From assembly GCA_963786395.1 (NCBI GenBank), contig CAWAZD010000007.1, positions 1-64,000 on the forward strand: a stretch of 64,000 nt of DNA, in the 5' to 3' direction. A program made the position numbers and the translations under genes. The notes under the pieces were generated by a model. The model was not told the DNA's origin. It made no database searches and saw only the letters and a list, made by a program, of their open reading frames with translations. The stretch's first letter is position 1. Each line of letters begins with the position of its first letter. The DNA comes from Fen-1301 sp963786395 (GTDB lineage Bacteria; Bacteroidota; Ignavibacteria; Ignavibacteriales; Ignavibacteriaceae). Positions 1 to 7,788 of this stretch are shown piece by piece.

Positions 1-53
1 AAAGGTTATCGCCCGGTGTGGGCTTTTGTATCTCTAAAGAGGAATAGCCAATT

Positions 54-838
54 TTATGAAACTCCCTTGATATCTCCTATTTTTCCTAAAAGGCCGATTT
101 GAACCTTTTTCACTCCAAAAATATTGGTTAATATTTCCAGACTATCTTCTTTACCTACCTCAATCCCAAGTATATTCAGGATATTATAAATGTCGAAAAA
201 ATCCCTAGCTCTTTCCGATGAAGTCTTGGTATTTGCATTAATTGATTGCAAATATTCTTCCATTTGCTGGCAAATCGCTCTTAATTTTTCAAAAACAATC
301 ATTTCTGGTGAATACACATAAATAGTTAAACCTTCAAATTCATGCCGTTCTTTGGTATCGCAATATTCATATTTGCTAATATCAATCGAAAATATCCTCT
401 GTTGGCCGGATGCAATTATAGCAGCATTCCTTCTAAGTGCTTCAATATCTTTATTAAACTATTATATAATGATTTTTCAATCACCTTAAACTCAATTCTA
501 TAACCTCTCCAAAAGTCAGGTCTTTTCGTGTTTGCTTCTCGGGGGCGCTCTCTAAAATCAAAATCAATAACCTTATAGCCATTTTCATCAAAATTGTTAA
601 CAAGGGTTTTATTGATTCTCTCCTTAATCCTTTCAAAATCCTGTTCTTTTATTTTTTCTTGAATTGAGAAATCTAAATCAATGGATGCCCGGTTGATTAA
701 TTGTATATAAGTGTTAAGGCATTCCCCCCCTTCAGCACAAGCATATCCATTAATTCAGTCATCGGAAAACAATGCCTTGAGGGCAATGGATTTTATGGTC
801 GTAAATATGTTAGAAGAATCCGGTTTTGTTTTAGACAT
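54..838 (-). pseudogene. AbiEii-type nucleotidyltransferase toxin, frameshifted
   Basis: Conceptual joining of three reading frames gives one AbiEii/AbiGii-like protein. The start is the ATG at 836-838 (MSKTKPDSSN). Next come VLKGGNALTLIY and NRASIDLDF, the GG...RxSxDxD nucleotidyltransferase core, and finally SPEMIVFEKLRAI and RARDFFDIYNI, the C-terminal helical signature of the family. Frames break near 755-760, near 700 and near 450-462, each reparable by one base. AbiEii proteins are the toxin half of AbiE systems that abort phage infection by modifying nucleic acid or nucleotide substrates. No AbiEi antitoxin is seen between here and 10 kb; it could lie left of the window. Family assignment is good; activity as written is not expected. 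Confidence 0.75.
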
Positions 839-966
839 TTAATTTCCGATAACTCTTTATTGAAGTACAGTTCAAAAGAATTTTTGTTTTTTGTTCCATT
901 TTTTAACAGTTTACACAATGATTATATTATACAAACAAATTTAATAATTATTGGATATCTTTACGA

Positions 967-1583
967 ATGGAAATACTTCTGGGTGGACTTATTTCGATAC
1001 TCACTCTAATAGTTTCTAAATTCTATGAACTAAAACAGAAACGGTTAGAACATACTTATGCAATTGACTCATTGTTCGTTTCAAGGAAACTTGATGCCGC
1101 TGAAAACGCTATCATGGTTTTTACAAAATGAACTATCTTTTTTAAGTCAACATCTTGTTATAAATGAGAGATTGCTTAATGCAAAATTAGAAGAATACTC
1201 TTTTCTATTGGAACAACGTCAAATAGTGAATGAAAAATCACCTGACAGTTTTACTCTCATTGAAAAATCGATAGGTAAGGTGTATTTATACTTCGATATT
1301 GAAAATTACATTTTTCTGATAATGCTAATTATAAAAAATTTCTCGAAATAACATCTGAGATTTCCAAAATTGATGACGCTATAGTAATTAAGGCCAAAGA
1401 TGTTTGAAAAGTTTAAGGACAATTATTCAGATGCAAGAGATTATATACGCTGACGTAGTTGAGAAAACAAAAGATTATATCCCTAAAATACAAGAAATGA
1501 TTACATTACTTAATAAGGCTAATACAGAAGTTTATCAAAACATCAAAATAATCAAGAAACAAATGCGAAAATATAATTCTTAA
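967..1583 (+). pseudogene. Membrane-anchored coiled-coil protein, frameshifted, unknown function
   Basis: This is the only plus-strand gene in the element and is divergent from the AbiEii remnant, 128 bp away. It starts MEILLGGLISILTLIV, one N-terminal membrane helix, followed by a charged helical region. The frame breaks near 1125, near 1315 and twice around 1400-1450, but in each case a coding-like frame resumes (for example LQNELSFLSQHLV, then SDNANYKKFLEITSEI, then ADVVEKTKDYIPKIQEMI), ending at the TAA at 1581-1583. Repaired length would be about 205 residues. I do not recognise the family. Placement opposite a toxin gene makes a defence role possible, but that is speculation. Confidence 0.5.
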
Positions 1584-1883
1584 AATACTAATACATTTAA
1601 AATGTAATTCCAAAACAATTAATATAACTTAGAAGGTTAAATACGACATAAGGAGGGAAAGGTGTTTTAATTTCACTGTCTCCTGGGTCTCCATGGTAGT
1701 TACTAATTGAAGTAGAGGGATATCCAGTGCCATGCTCTCTGTATTCTTCCCATAACTATTGAAATCGTTAGTGACTTTCTTCTATTCTTAAATTTCAATT
1801 TCGTTAATATCTTTACTTTCATTTTCTGTACGATTGCACGTACGTCATTGCTAATGAGTTAACGTATGTTTAATAGTATGCGT
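1584..1883. other. Gene-free stretch
   Basis: About 300 bp between the plus-strand coiled-coil gene and the 45-aa minus-strand gene. I see no convincing reading frame, RNA gene or long palindrome. It separates two convergent units, so it may hold terminators that I cannot recognise. Confidence 0.4.
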
Positions 1884-2021
1884 TTATTCAACTTGCAAAG
1901 TTTCTTCCTTGGGTTTCTCTTCAAATAAATCTGTCTGGGCTCTCTTTCCTTCAAGGTAGTCCCTTGCTTTTGCCATTAGCTTTATATAGACCGGAATACT
2001 ATTGACTTGCAAAATGCTCAT
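1884..2021 (-). CDS. Small protein (45 aa), translationally coupled
   Basis: The frame begins MSILQVNSIPVYIKLMAKAR and ends in an acidic Lys/Glu-rich tail at a TAA (1884-1886). Its ATG overlaps the TGA stop of the gene upstream (2018-2020) in an ATGA arrangement, the usual sign of translational coupling in a compact operon. The product has no recognised domain. The overlap and sensible composition support it as a real gene; there is no homology evidence. Confidence 0.45.
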   Translation of the reverse strand: MSILQVNSIPVYIKLMAKARDYLEGKRAQTDLFEEKPKEETLQVE

Positions 2022-2513
2022 ATGGGCTCCTGGTAACTGGGCTCCTCTTCCATCTCATACTGGTTGGAAATTGTTTCGGCAAATGGCTCTTTGCTTAAAA
2101 TAAAGGCTTTAATCCGAAAGTACTGTTCATCTTCAACCATATTCAATCCCTTCAAAAAATACATCCATAAGGCGGTTAATACCCTCCATGAAATGCAATT
2201 GTTGAAAGAGTTTGCTGTATTTTTCAAGACTATTGTTAAGCTCCCTTAGACTAGCGATTCTCCGGTCAACGTTGGAATATATGTTGGTTATAGCTTTAAG
2301 GGACTGGTAGAGTAGTAATTTAAATTGCTCCTTTTCCTCTGTATCAAGAGTTTGATTACTCTTTAACGTGTCAATTATTCTATGCAACTGCATAGGAATT
2401 TCAATCGGGTCTTTTTTCATTTCTTCATTAATATCGATGAACTCAGACATTGTATATTTAATGCCTTCGAAAACATCGATGTACCCGTCAGTAATAATAT
2501 CTGCTTTGTTCAA
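2018..2513 (-). pseudogene. Helical protein of unknown function, single frameshift
   Basis: The first part (2513 down to about 2133) encodes a largely helical, charged protein starting MNKADIITDGYIDVFEGI. At about 2135-2150 the coding sense passes to another frame that continues VEDEQYFRIKAFILSKEPF and ends YQEPI at 2018. One base change of frame would give a protein of about 165 residues. The stop overlaps the start of the 45-aa gene. No family recognised. It sits among small element genes on the same strand and could be an accessory gene of the element. Confidence 0.45.
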
Positions 2514-2557
2514 GATATGATATGTAATTGCTCCCTTCTGAATAGCCTTTCCTTTGT

Positions 2558-2800
2558 CTAAGGGACATTGGTTTTACATTTTGGTGTGGTTAATGATGTA
2601 ACTTTTCCATTTCCCTGGCATAACCCGGTAGCCGTTGTTAATACCGTTTTTTGTTTTTCAATGGAAACCCTTTTTATTAACCGGGTGATTATACTGGTAC
2701 TTTTCAATCCGTATGTTTTTTTTATCTGGGAGTATGGTACTCCCAAGCTTAATATCCTCATTATATCTTCTTCCGGGATGCTGATTCTCTTTGCTGGCAT
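2558..2800 (-). CDS. Small HTH-like protein (80 aa)
   Basis: The N-terminal half, starting MPAKRISIPEEDIMRILSLG and including YSQIKKTYGLKSTSIITRLI (about residues 24-43), has the length and hydrophobic spacing of a resolvase/Hin-type helix-turn-helix. The C-terminal part looks unstructured (Thr/Lys/Asn-rich), so the end could be affected by a frame break. It might be a small regulator within the element. Assignment rests on pattern only. Confidence 0.35.
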   Translation of the reverse strand: MPAKRISIPEEDIMRILSLGVPYSQIKKTYGLKSTSIITRLIKRVSIEKQKTVLTTATGLCQGNGKVTSLTTPKCKTNVP

Positions 2801-2903
2801 TTGTTGCCTCTTCTAAATTATTGTTAATATTCCCGATTCTTTTCTTTCCGCTTTTTCTGCTTTAATAATCATGCTGTGATTTCATTCTATATCAAGACTG
2901 AAC

Positions 2904-3212
2904 TTATTTAACCTGTGTTATAGAGCCATAGAAGCGGTTTTCATCATACAATTCATAGTTTGTTCTTCTTGCTCTACTTATTCTGATTCATAGCTGAAAT
3001 GTATTCTGAAAGCGGTTATGAAGTTGGGGCAAATCTTTCATGGAATTTAGTGGGGGTATTATTGAGAGGCAGGATTCATTGCTTTCTTGAACCCAATTTC
3101 TTAATCTTATATTAGTGTTTGAGTCTGCCTTTGATACCTCCCGGCTTGTTACTGGGGAAGGGTTGGAATCAGGTTTCTGTTTATTATCTCTCTTCGTTGA
3201 AACTTCCGCTAG
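2904..3212 (-). pseudogene. Coding remnant with an in-frame TGA
   Basis: One frame stays open from 3212 to 2991, meets a single TGA at 2988-2990, then remains open to a TAA at 2904-2906. The translation has protein-like composition (for example NIRLRNWVQESNES before the stop and TNYELYDENRFYGSITQ after it). There is no start codon at the 5' side, where a TGA precedes the frame (3213-3215). I read it as a gene fragment with a nonsense change or frame breaks. Function unknown. Confidence 0.3.
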
Positions 3213-3308
3213 TCAAAACAATTACAGCTATTCGCTACTTATTTTTTACACAAAGTCAGTTTCTAATCCGGCAATGGTAAATTTCGGGTTGTAACTCTCT
3301 ATCTGAAG

Positions 3309-3798
3309 TTAAACTTGTTCCTTTAGCATCCGGAACATCTCTTTCAGTTGTGTCTGGGGGATATTAGTAGAAACGCTTTCGATTACCGTCCGCTTTATTC
3401 CTTCATACTCAACATGGGCTTTAACAATAAAGGTAAAATAGTAGGGTTCGTATTTCATCAGTTCTTTTTTGTTAAGACTGCTATTCTTAATTGTGTAACC
3501 TCAGTCTTCCGACCCGGTTATAGTAATTAGTTTGGTGCTGTTGGTAGTCCATTGGTAAACATTATTTTGGTCATCTGTAAATAGGGCTAATACCTTCACT
3601 ACAAGACTTTGACGTGTAGTGGTGAATATTGAGCCCATAATGCTTTGACTTTAACCTGGACACTCTATGCTCTCCTGGCACTCCTATAAATTTACTCTTT
3701 GGATTGTTTAATCTTTCCTGGCTGGCCTTTAAGTATAATTCGAACTTCTCCTTAATGCATTTCTGCCTGCGGGTCTCAGGTTCATTGTACAACCCCAT
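3309..3798 (-). pseudogene. Element-encoded OB-fold-like protein, broken
   Basis: The 5' portion (3798 to 3571) starts MGLYNEPETRRQKCIKEKF and includes KSKFIGVPGE. Coding sense then shifts frame (VKVKALWAQYSPLHVKVL, LFTDDQNNVYQWTTNSTKL) and, past an in-frame TGA at about 3506, ends with YYFTFIVKAHVEYEGIKRTV before TAA 3309-3311. The order (IGxxGE, beta strands, D-x-NxYxW, then a K-x-H-x-EYxGxKxTV end) resembles a domain common in Gram-positive and Bacteroidota phages and plasmids, where it adjoins replication or single-stranded-DNA functions. That resemblance is from memory of the pattern. At least two frameshifts and one stop make it non-functional as written. Confidence 0.4.
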
Positions 3799-3814
3799 GC
3801 TTATTACAAGTTTA

Positions 3815-4086
3815 TTAAGCGGAGTTTTGTTTAGACATTACCAGACATTCTATATCATACTGTTTGTTTTTCCAACTTACAGGGTATTCTGTCAATTTCT
3901 TGCAAGCATGGCATTTTACTATATGTTGCATTTCAATTGCTAGTTTTTGGAAATACTTCTCCTGCTGAATGGTCTGGCTGTGTTGAGCTCCGGATATATT
4001 CATCAATCTCTAAGTATCCCTTGGCTTGTTTGTAATGGTCAATTAACCCGGTACTCTTATCGTAAATTCCATAATACATTTCATAA
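3815..4086 (-). pseudogene. Small cysteine-containing element protein, probably frameshifted
   Basis: A frame from about 4086 (EDYEMYYGIYDKSTGLIDHY) runs to about 3950. The coding sense then continues in the frame ending at 3815, which includes EMQHIVKCHACKKLTEYPV and a later Cys. The CxxC plus Cys pattern suggests a small zinc-binding knuckle, though only three cysteines are visible. The 63-aa frame with its own ATG at 4006 could alternatively be the real gene. Neighbours are the DUF2786-like gene upstream and the broken OB-like gene downstream, same strand. Function unknown. Confidence 0.35.
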
Positions 4087-4089
4087 TCC

Positions 4090-4614
4090 TCAGAACAAAT
4101 CCTTTGTTAATAAATTGTTCTGTCGGGCTAAGTCTACCTTATTTACAGACCTCATCATATTTACTAACCGGGAAAGAGAGTCAAAATCGTCCAATGTGCC
4201 TACTTCTGAAAGGGCATCAGGAAAAATTCCGTTCTTCTGAACGAATGCGCTGAAAAATATATCCGATTCCTCCTGCCATGCTTTGAGATATATTTTAAAC
4301 TGGTCTTTTACCTCCTCTTCTTGTAACCTCGTTAAGTTAGTCCATGCTTTGTTTCCCCGGTAAACGATTTTGAATGAGTCCCTATTAGTTACCTTCGCTA
4401 TAATCTGTAAAATCAATTTCTTTTCATAGTTATCAGTATAATCAAACTTAGAAAGGGCTGTCTTTTCGTTATGTAGCAGGTCATTCAAGGTCAGGTTATG
4501 CTCTAATAATAACCTGTCCAACAGTACTCTGGCATTATCCTGCTCTCCGGCTTCTCCCCTCTGAACTAATTCCAAGATTTTGATTAGCTTCTCTTTGATT
4601 GAATTCTCTTCCAT
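4090..4614 (-). CDS. DUF2786-like element protein
   Basis: I chose the ATG at 4612-4614 (MEENSIKEKLIKIL) because the family signature begins there; an upstream in-frame ATG at 4674 would add 20 unusual residues. Residues about 5-50 (KLIKILELVQRGEA...DNARVLLDRLLLEHNLTLNDLL) match the DUF2786 pattern of a short helix, a glycine turn and a second helix ending in hxxxL. The rest is charged and helical. DUF2786 proteins are common in phages and integrative elements and have no settled function. It follows the DnaC-like gene on the same strand, so it is probably part of the replication module. Confidence 0.5.
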   Translation of the reverse strand: MEENSIKEKLIKILELVQRGEAGEQDNARVLLDRLLLEHNLTLNDLLHNEKTALSKFDYTDNYEKKLILQIIAKVTNRDSFKIVYRGNKAWTNLTRLQEEEVKDQFKIYLKAWQEESDIFFSAFVQKNGIFPDALSEVGTLDDFDSLSRLVNMMRSVNKVDLARQNNLLTKDLF

Positions 4615-4724
4615 TTGGTTCTCATATATAAAATTAAATATCGTAACCTTACTTATAATTGGCAAGTTAAACATCGTATTTTATTAATATTTCTTAAAAG
4701 AATATAGATATTCTGCGGATGTTC

Positions 4725-5363
4725 CTATTTTTTTGCCACTTTTTTAATCTCTCTATAATCCGTTAAAGTGAATTTTAGAAAATCCGCCATTTCACACAGT
4801 CTGGAATATATCTTTTCATCCTTAGACTTTAATTCAGAAATAGATGCATTTGTAGTTAATATAAATCTTTTTTTAGAATCATAGATTTTATTGATAAGTA
4901 GAAATAGATTTTCTCTCTTGGCCTCAGTATAATTTCTGAAACTCAAATCATCTAAGCATATTAAATCTTTTGAAGCATATTTATTGATATACTCTAATTT
5001 GGACTCATTTTTATGAACTGCATCGTTTAATCTCTGGAAATATTCATCGGCTACTATAAATATTTTTTCTGCCTCTATAATGCTTTCTTTTTCTGAAATT
5101 AGCCCTTCTCTATTTGTATATTTATGGTAAACCTTAAATGGACCATAATTTTTTAGCATTGAAACGGCTAGGTGCGTCTTCCCATTTCCCACATTTCCAA
5201 ACAGAACTATCGACTTACCTTCTTTGGTTTTAATAAATTCCTTACAATGATTGACTAATCTTTCATTATATTCATTGGTAATATAATTGTTAAAATCTTT
5301 ATCGTTGTATCTTGGGGGAAGAATTAACCTGTTATCATTGTATGCATTGTATGGGTTCATCAT
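4725..5363 (-). CDS. DnaC-like AAA+ helicase loader
   Basis: 212 residues with a Walker A motif GNVGNGKT (about 56-63), a Walker B motif LICLDDL (about 134-140) and a sensor-like TTN (about 171-173), the order found in DnaC/DnaI/IstB ATPases. Phages and plasmids use such proteins to load the host replicative helicase at their own origin. It overlaps the end of the replication-initiator gene by 29 bp, which supports a joint role. The absence of an adjacent IS21 transposase argues against IstB. Confidence in family is high; the exact replicon type is not known. Confidence 0.8.
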   Translation of the reverse strand: MMNPYNAYNDNRLILPPRYNDKDFNNYITNEYNERLVNHCKEFIKTKEGKSIVLFGNVGNGKTHLAVSMLKNYGPFKVYHKYTNREGLISEKESIIEAEKIFIVADEYFQRLNDAVHKNESKLEYINKYASKDLICLDDLSFRNYTEAKRENLFLLINKIYDSKKRFILTTNASISELKSKDEKIYSRLCEMADFLKFTLTDYREIKKVAKK

Positions 5364-5661
5364 GACTAATCTCCTCTTTGTTTATTTTGTTTTCCGAATA
5401 TTCTTGCCATTCTTTTTTAATTAACCAATTTGCCGGATATGGAATATAGTATCCATTGTCTTTTTGCCAATTTTCTGAGTGAATTGATTCCTCTAAAAAC
5501 CCTTCTAATTGGGAGAACTCTAATTCATTAATGGCAAGAGTAATAAATTCCCTTTTGGCTTCAGCTTTCTTTTTCTTCTTCGGATATTTATCCCAGAATT
5601 TTTTAAATAAAACCTCATTCATACTGGTCTCTGGAGCTCCTTTGACAATGAATCTTTCCAA
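5335..5661 (-). CDS. Replication initiator, C-terminal part (frame-separated)
   Basis: Contains EVLFKKFWDKYPKKKKKAEA followed by a helical segment and YPANWLIKKEWQEY, the C-terminal signature of many phage replication proteins (a W-x-x-YPKK motif and a late WL...W). The nominal TTG start at 5661 is artificial: the same frame stays open upstream through an Asn/Ser/Gly-rich stretch encoded by the repeat at 5680-5763. It joins the upstream gene at 5735-6148 if one base is removed near 5744. The joined protein would be a RepO/DnaD-like initiator of about 275 residues. It overlaps the DnaC-like gene downstream. Confidence 0.6.
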   Translation of the reverse strand: MERFIVKGAPETSMNEVLFKKFWDKYPKKKKKAEAKREFITLAINELEFSQLEGFLEESIHSENWQKDNGYYIPYPANWLIKKEWQEYSENKINKEEISHDEPIQCIQ

Positions 5662-5679
5662 ATCTATAGTCAGGTTAGA

Positions 5680-5763
5680 ATTACCATTATTATTACTATC
5701 ACTATTACCATCATTATTACCATTACCATTACTATTAAATATTAATATAACTATTACTATTAC
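5680..5763. repeat. Trinucleotide-rich repeat encoding an Asn/Ser/Gly linker
   Basis: An imperfect run of ATT/ACC/ACT-type triplets (plus strand; AAT, GGT and AGT on the coding strand). On the minus strand it encodes an N-S-N-G-N linker between the two halves of the replication initiator. The reading frame changes inside it, at an AAA (plus strand) near 5744. Low-complexity linkers of this kind separate the N-terminal winged-helix and C-terminal domains of phage initiators, and such repeats are prone to slippage. Confidence 0.65.
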
Positions 5764-6148
5764 CTAAGGGGCTCCTAAGCTCAAATATATTTAATATATT
5801 TTTATAATTTGTAAATTTTGGAAGGTAAAATTTAAAAAATGCGATAATCTGCTTATGAGCATTATTAGCTTCACTTAGGGGAAAGTTTCCCTGGTCAAAA
5901 ATAAAATCTTTTATCCAAAGAATTTCTCTGTCCTGGTTCATTATGATTTTATCTGCTAAAACCTCCAATCCTTGTTCCACATCTTCTATTTCAAGTTTCA
6001 ATATGGATGCAAACACTACTTCATTTATATCGCAAAATCCGGCATTGTTACAATTGTCTAAAATGTATAAATACAATAGCCTGGTTGAATTGTTAAGGTT
6101 GTAAAACCATTTATATTTCCATTTCTCTGTATCTGTGAATCTTTTCAT
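5735..6148 (-). CDS. Replication initiator, N-terminal winged-helix part
   Basis: 137 residues starting MKRFTDTEKWKYKWFYNL, followed by LYLYILDNCNNAGFCDINEV and a helix-rich winged-helix-like region. This is the N-terminal layout of phage replisome organisers and DnaD-like initiators, which bind the element origin and recruit the loader. The frame runs into the Asn-rich repeat (GNSNSYINI) and stops at 5735, while the other frame continues as an N-S-N-G linker into the C-terminal half. A GGAATG-type Shine-Dalgarno lies close to the ATG. Either a real frameshift, a slippage-prone site or a sequence error separates the halves. Confidence 0.6.
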   Translation of the reverse strand: MKRFTDTEKWKYKWFYNLNNSTRLLYLYILDNCNNAGFCDINEVVFASILKLEIEDVEQGLEVLADKIIMNQDREILWIKDFIFDQGNFPLSEANNAHKQIIAFFKFYLPKFTNYKNILNIFELRSPLGNSNSYINI

Positions 6149-6252
6149 TTCATTCCTGTTGTTGTCTGTTTGTTAATTGACGGAGTATTACTACTCCGTT
6201 CTTTTTATTATTGTTGAAATTTACTCTCGTTACCGTCTCTGCAACTGTGACT

Positions 6253-7158
6253 CTATTCCCCAATAGAACTGGGTTTATATATCTTACATTCCCTTTGGCT
6301 ATTCAAATTACCTATCTTTAAAATTGATGTGGGTATTATAGATAGAATTTTAATCCACATCTTTCTTGAATTTGATAACTTAACATTTAACAAGGGTTGG
6401 TCTGAAAGTGTTTTTGTTTCCGCCTCAGTTTGTTCAGTCTCTCTAATTTGCAAGCTATTATCTATCATTGGAATTAATTTGAATTCCCAGCAAGAATCAT
6501 TATTGTCCTCAGTCCAAAAATGAATTTCTGAAAGAGTTAAAATTGGCTCGCTTGGGTTATTTGAAGCCACCCATTCAAAACTCAGCTTAGGTTCCCCAGC
6601 ATAATACACAGATTCCATAAAAAGCACTGAATTATCTGAAAATCTCTTGGACTCAGTTCCGCTACAATTTAATGCTTCACTAAGATTAGTATTATTTTGA
6701 ATAATTAGGGTACCAATAGGTTTTCTTGGAATCGACAAAAAGCGTGCTATATTACTTGAATAACTTTTGTTTATTGGCATCACTCTTATTAAAGCATTAA
6801 TAGCATTTTTAGAAGGTGTTAAGAAATCTGATATAAATTCTTTACCAGATTCATCTTTAAATTTTAATCTTATTTCTTTAAGATTTTCGAATGATTTTGG
6901 TAAGTTATTGTATTGAATCAAACTAATTGTTTTTAGATGTAAACCCGGATTAAATACCTTTATCAATTCTCTCTGTTGAATAGAATTGCTAATTTCGGCT
7001 GGTGAAATCTGTTTTTGAAATCTTCCTGATTTATCTCGACTTACCGGCATAACTGTTTTGGACTTCCCATTTGATGTACTTCTATTAGCAAATATTATCT
7101 GTTTATGGTTCCTTACAGATTTCTTTGAACTTTCGGACTGGTTTTTTATTGTTTTCAT
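6253..7158 (-). CDS. Unrecognised element protein (301 aa)
   Basis: The N-terminal ~55 residues are rich in Ser, Lys, Asn and Arg (starting MKTIKNQSESSKKSVRN) and look unstructured and basic. The rest appears to be a beta-rich globular region with phrases such as YYAGEPKLSFEWVASNN and LSEIHFWTEDNNDSCWEF. No signal peptide or membrane helix is seen. It lies between the HTH regulator and the replication genes on the same strand, with AAAGGT ahead of its ATG. I do not recognise a family. The basic tail could contact nucleic acid, but that is a guess. Confidence 0.6.
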   Translation of the reverse strand: MKTIKNQSESSKKSVRNHKQIIFANRSTSNGKSKTVMPVSRDKSGRFQKQISPAEISNSIQQRELIKVFNPGLHLKTISLIQYNNLPKSFENLKEIRLKFKDESGKEFISDFLTPSKNAINALIRVMPINKSYSSNIARFLSIPRKPIGTLIIQNNTNLSEALNCSGTESKRFSDNSVLFMESVYYAGEPKLSFEWVASNNPSEPILTLSEIHFWTEDNNDSCWEFKLIPMIDNSLQIRETEQTEAETKTLSDQPLLNVKLSNSRKMWIKILSIIPTSILKIGNLNSQRECKIYKPSSIGE

Positions 7159-7217
7159 GTTTTACCTTTCGTTTATGGTCTTCTATTTGAGTTTATTATT
7201 TAGGTTTCCAATTATTG

Positions 7218-7511
7218 TTAGTTTTGGCGTTGTACCTCTTTTTTAGTTAAAGACCTCAGGATTGATTGTTTAGGGAAGAGTAACCTTTTCCCTAATTTTG
7301 AAAATGGGATGGTATTATCTTTCATCCTTTTGTACAGTGTGGGTCGAGATATTTTGAGTAAACGAAGTGTATCGTTAAACGTGATTAACTCTTCCTCCTC
7401 GAACGGTTTTCTATCATTTACTGCCGTTTTGAAAAGTTCCAAGTTCCTGTTCATTATTCCAGAAATAATCTGGTCTATTTGTTCCCGGGATGTTACTATA
7501 ACTTCACTCAT
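7218..7511 (-). CDS. Excisionase-type helix-turn-helix protein
   Basis: 97 residues. Residues about 43-90 (LITFNDTLRLLKISRPTLYK...FSKLGKRLLFPKQSI) match the winged helix-turn-helix of the excisionase/MerR-like family found throughout Bacteroidota elements: a T-x-x-E/DxxxLL helix, SRPTLY recognition helix, and a wing with a KLGKRxLF strand. Such proteins act as recombination directionality factors or as activators of element genes. It is preceded by a 277-bp region with three copies of a TATA(A/T)AGGGAT repeat that could be its operator. Confidence 0.7.
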   Translation of the reverse strand: MSEVIVTSREQIDQIISGIMNRNLELFKTAVNDRKPFEEEELITFNDTLRLLKISRPTLYKRMKDNTIPFSKLGKRLLFPKQSILRSLTKKEVQRQN

Positions 7512-7645
7512 AATGCTGATTTTTCTCCTTTTGTTACATACAGTATTCTGTATAGCAACATTTAATTGAATTTTATAATATTGAATTAATTATGAGTTGA
7601 AAGATATTATGTAATTTGGGGGAATAAAATGGATAGGGCTTTAGA

Positions 7646-7787
7646 TATAAAGGGATTTAAAAAGGAACCGAACTTTATTCAAAATGACTACATGAGGTAT
7701 ATAGGGATTAAATAGATTGGGGCCTAATAGTGCCCCATATCGCTTAAAAGTGAAGTTTTGGGTGGATTTTAAGAGGTATAAAGGGAT
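7646..7787. repeat. Three iteron-like repeats (TATAWAGGGAT)
   Basis: Direct copies of TATA(A/T)AGGGAT occur at 7646-7656, 7698-7708 and 7777-7787, the last two sharing a longer GAGGTATAWAGGGAT. All have the same orientation, spaced 52 and 79 bp. They occupy the region upstream of the HTH gene and downstream of the 285-aa gene. They may be operator, recombinase arm or replication-origin sites. The third copy overlaps the segment just before the stop of the 285-aa gene. Confidence 0.5.
7718..7737 (-). terminator. Hairpin after the 285-aa gene
   Basis: TGGGGC and GCCCCA form a 6-bp G+C-rich stem with an 8-base loop, 50 bases beyond the stop of the minus-strand gene at 7789. The following minus-strand sequence has only a weak T content, so this is a possible rather than clear Rho-independent terminator. 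Confidence 0.35.
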
Positions 7788-7788
7788 A

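Noticed and set aside
701..1009. Plus-strand reading frame of 102 codons
   Set aside because: It is antisense to the N-terminus of the AbiEii remnant and runs into the divergent spacer; composition is not protein-like.
2568..2816. Plus-strand reading frame of 82 codons
   Set aside because: Antisense to the small HTH-like gene, with hydrophobic composition typical of a shadow frame.
2904..3570. UGA recoded as Trp in the element
   Set aside because: Only two lone TGAs fit; other broken genes also have TAA and TAG stops in the joined frames, and intact element genes use TGG for Trp.
4725..5363. IstB of an IS21-type insertion sequence
   Set aside because: No IstA transposase or inverted ends are next to it; the neighbours are a replication initiator and element genes.
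5680..5763. CRISPR-like array
   Set aside because: The repeat is a continuous triplet run without spacers and reads as an Asn/Ser/Gly linker in a replication protein.
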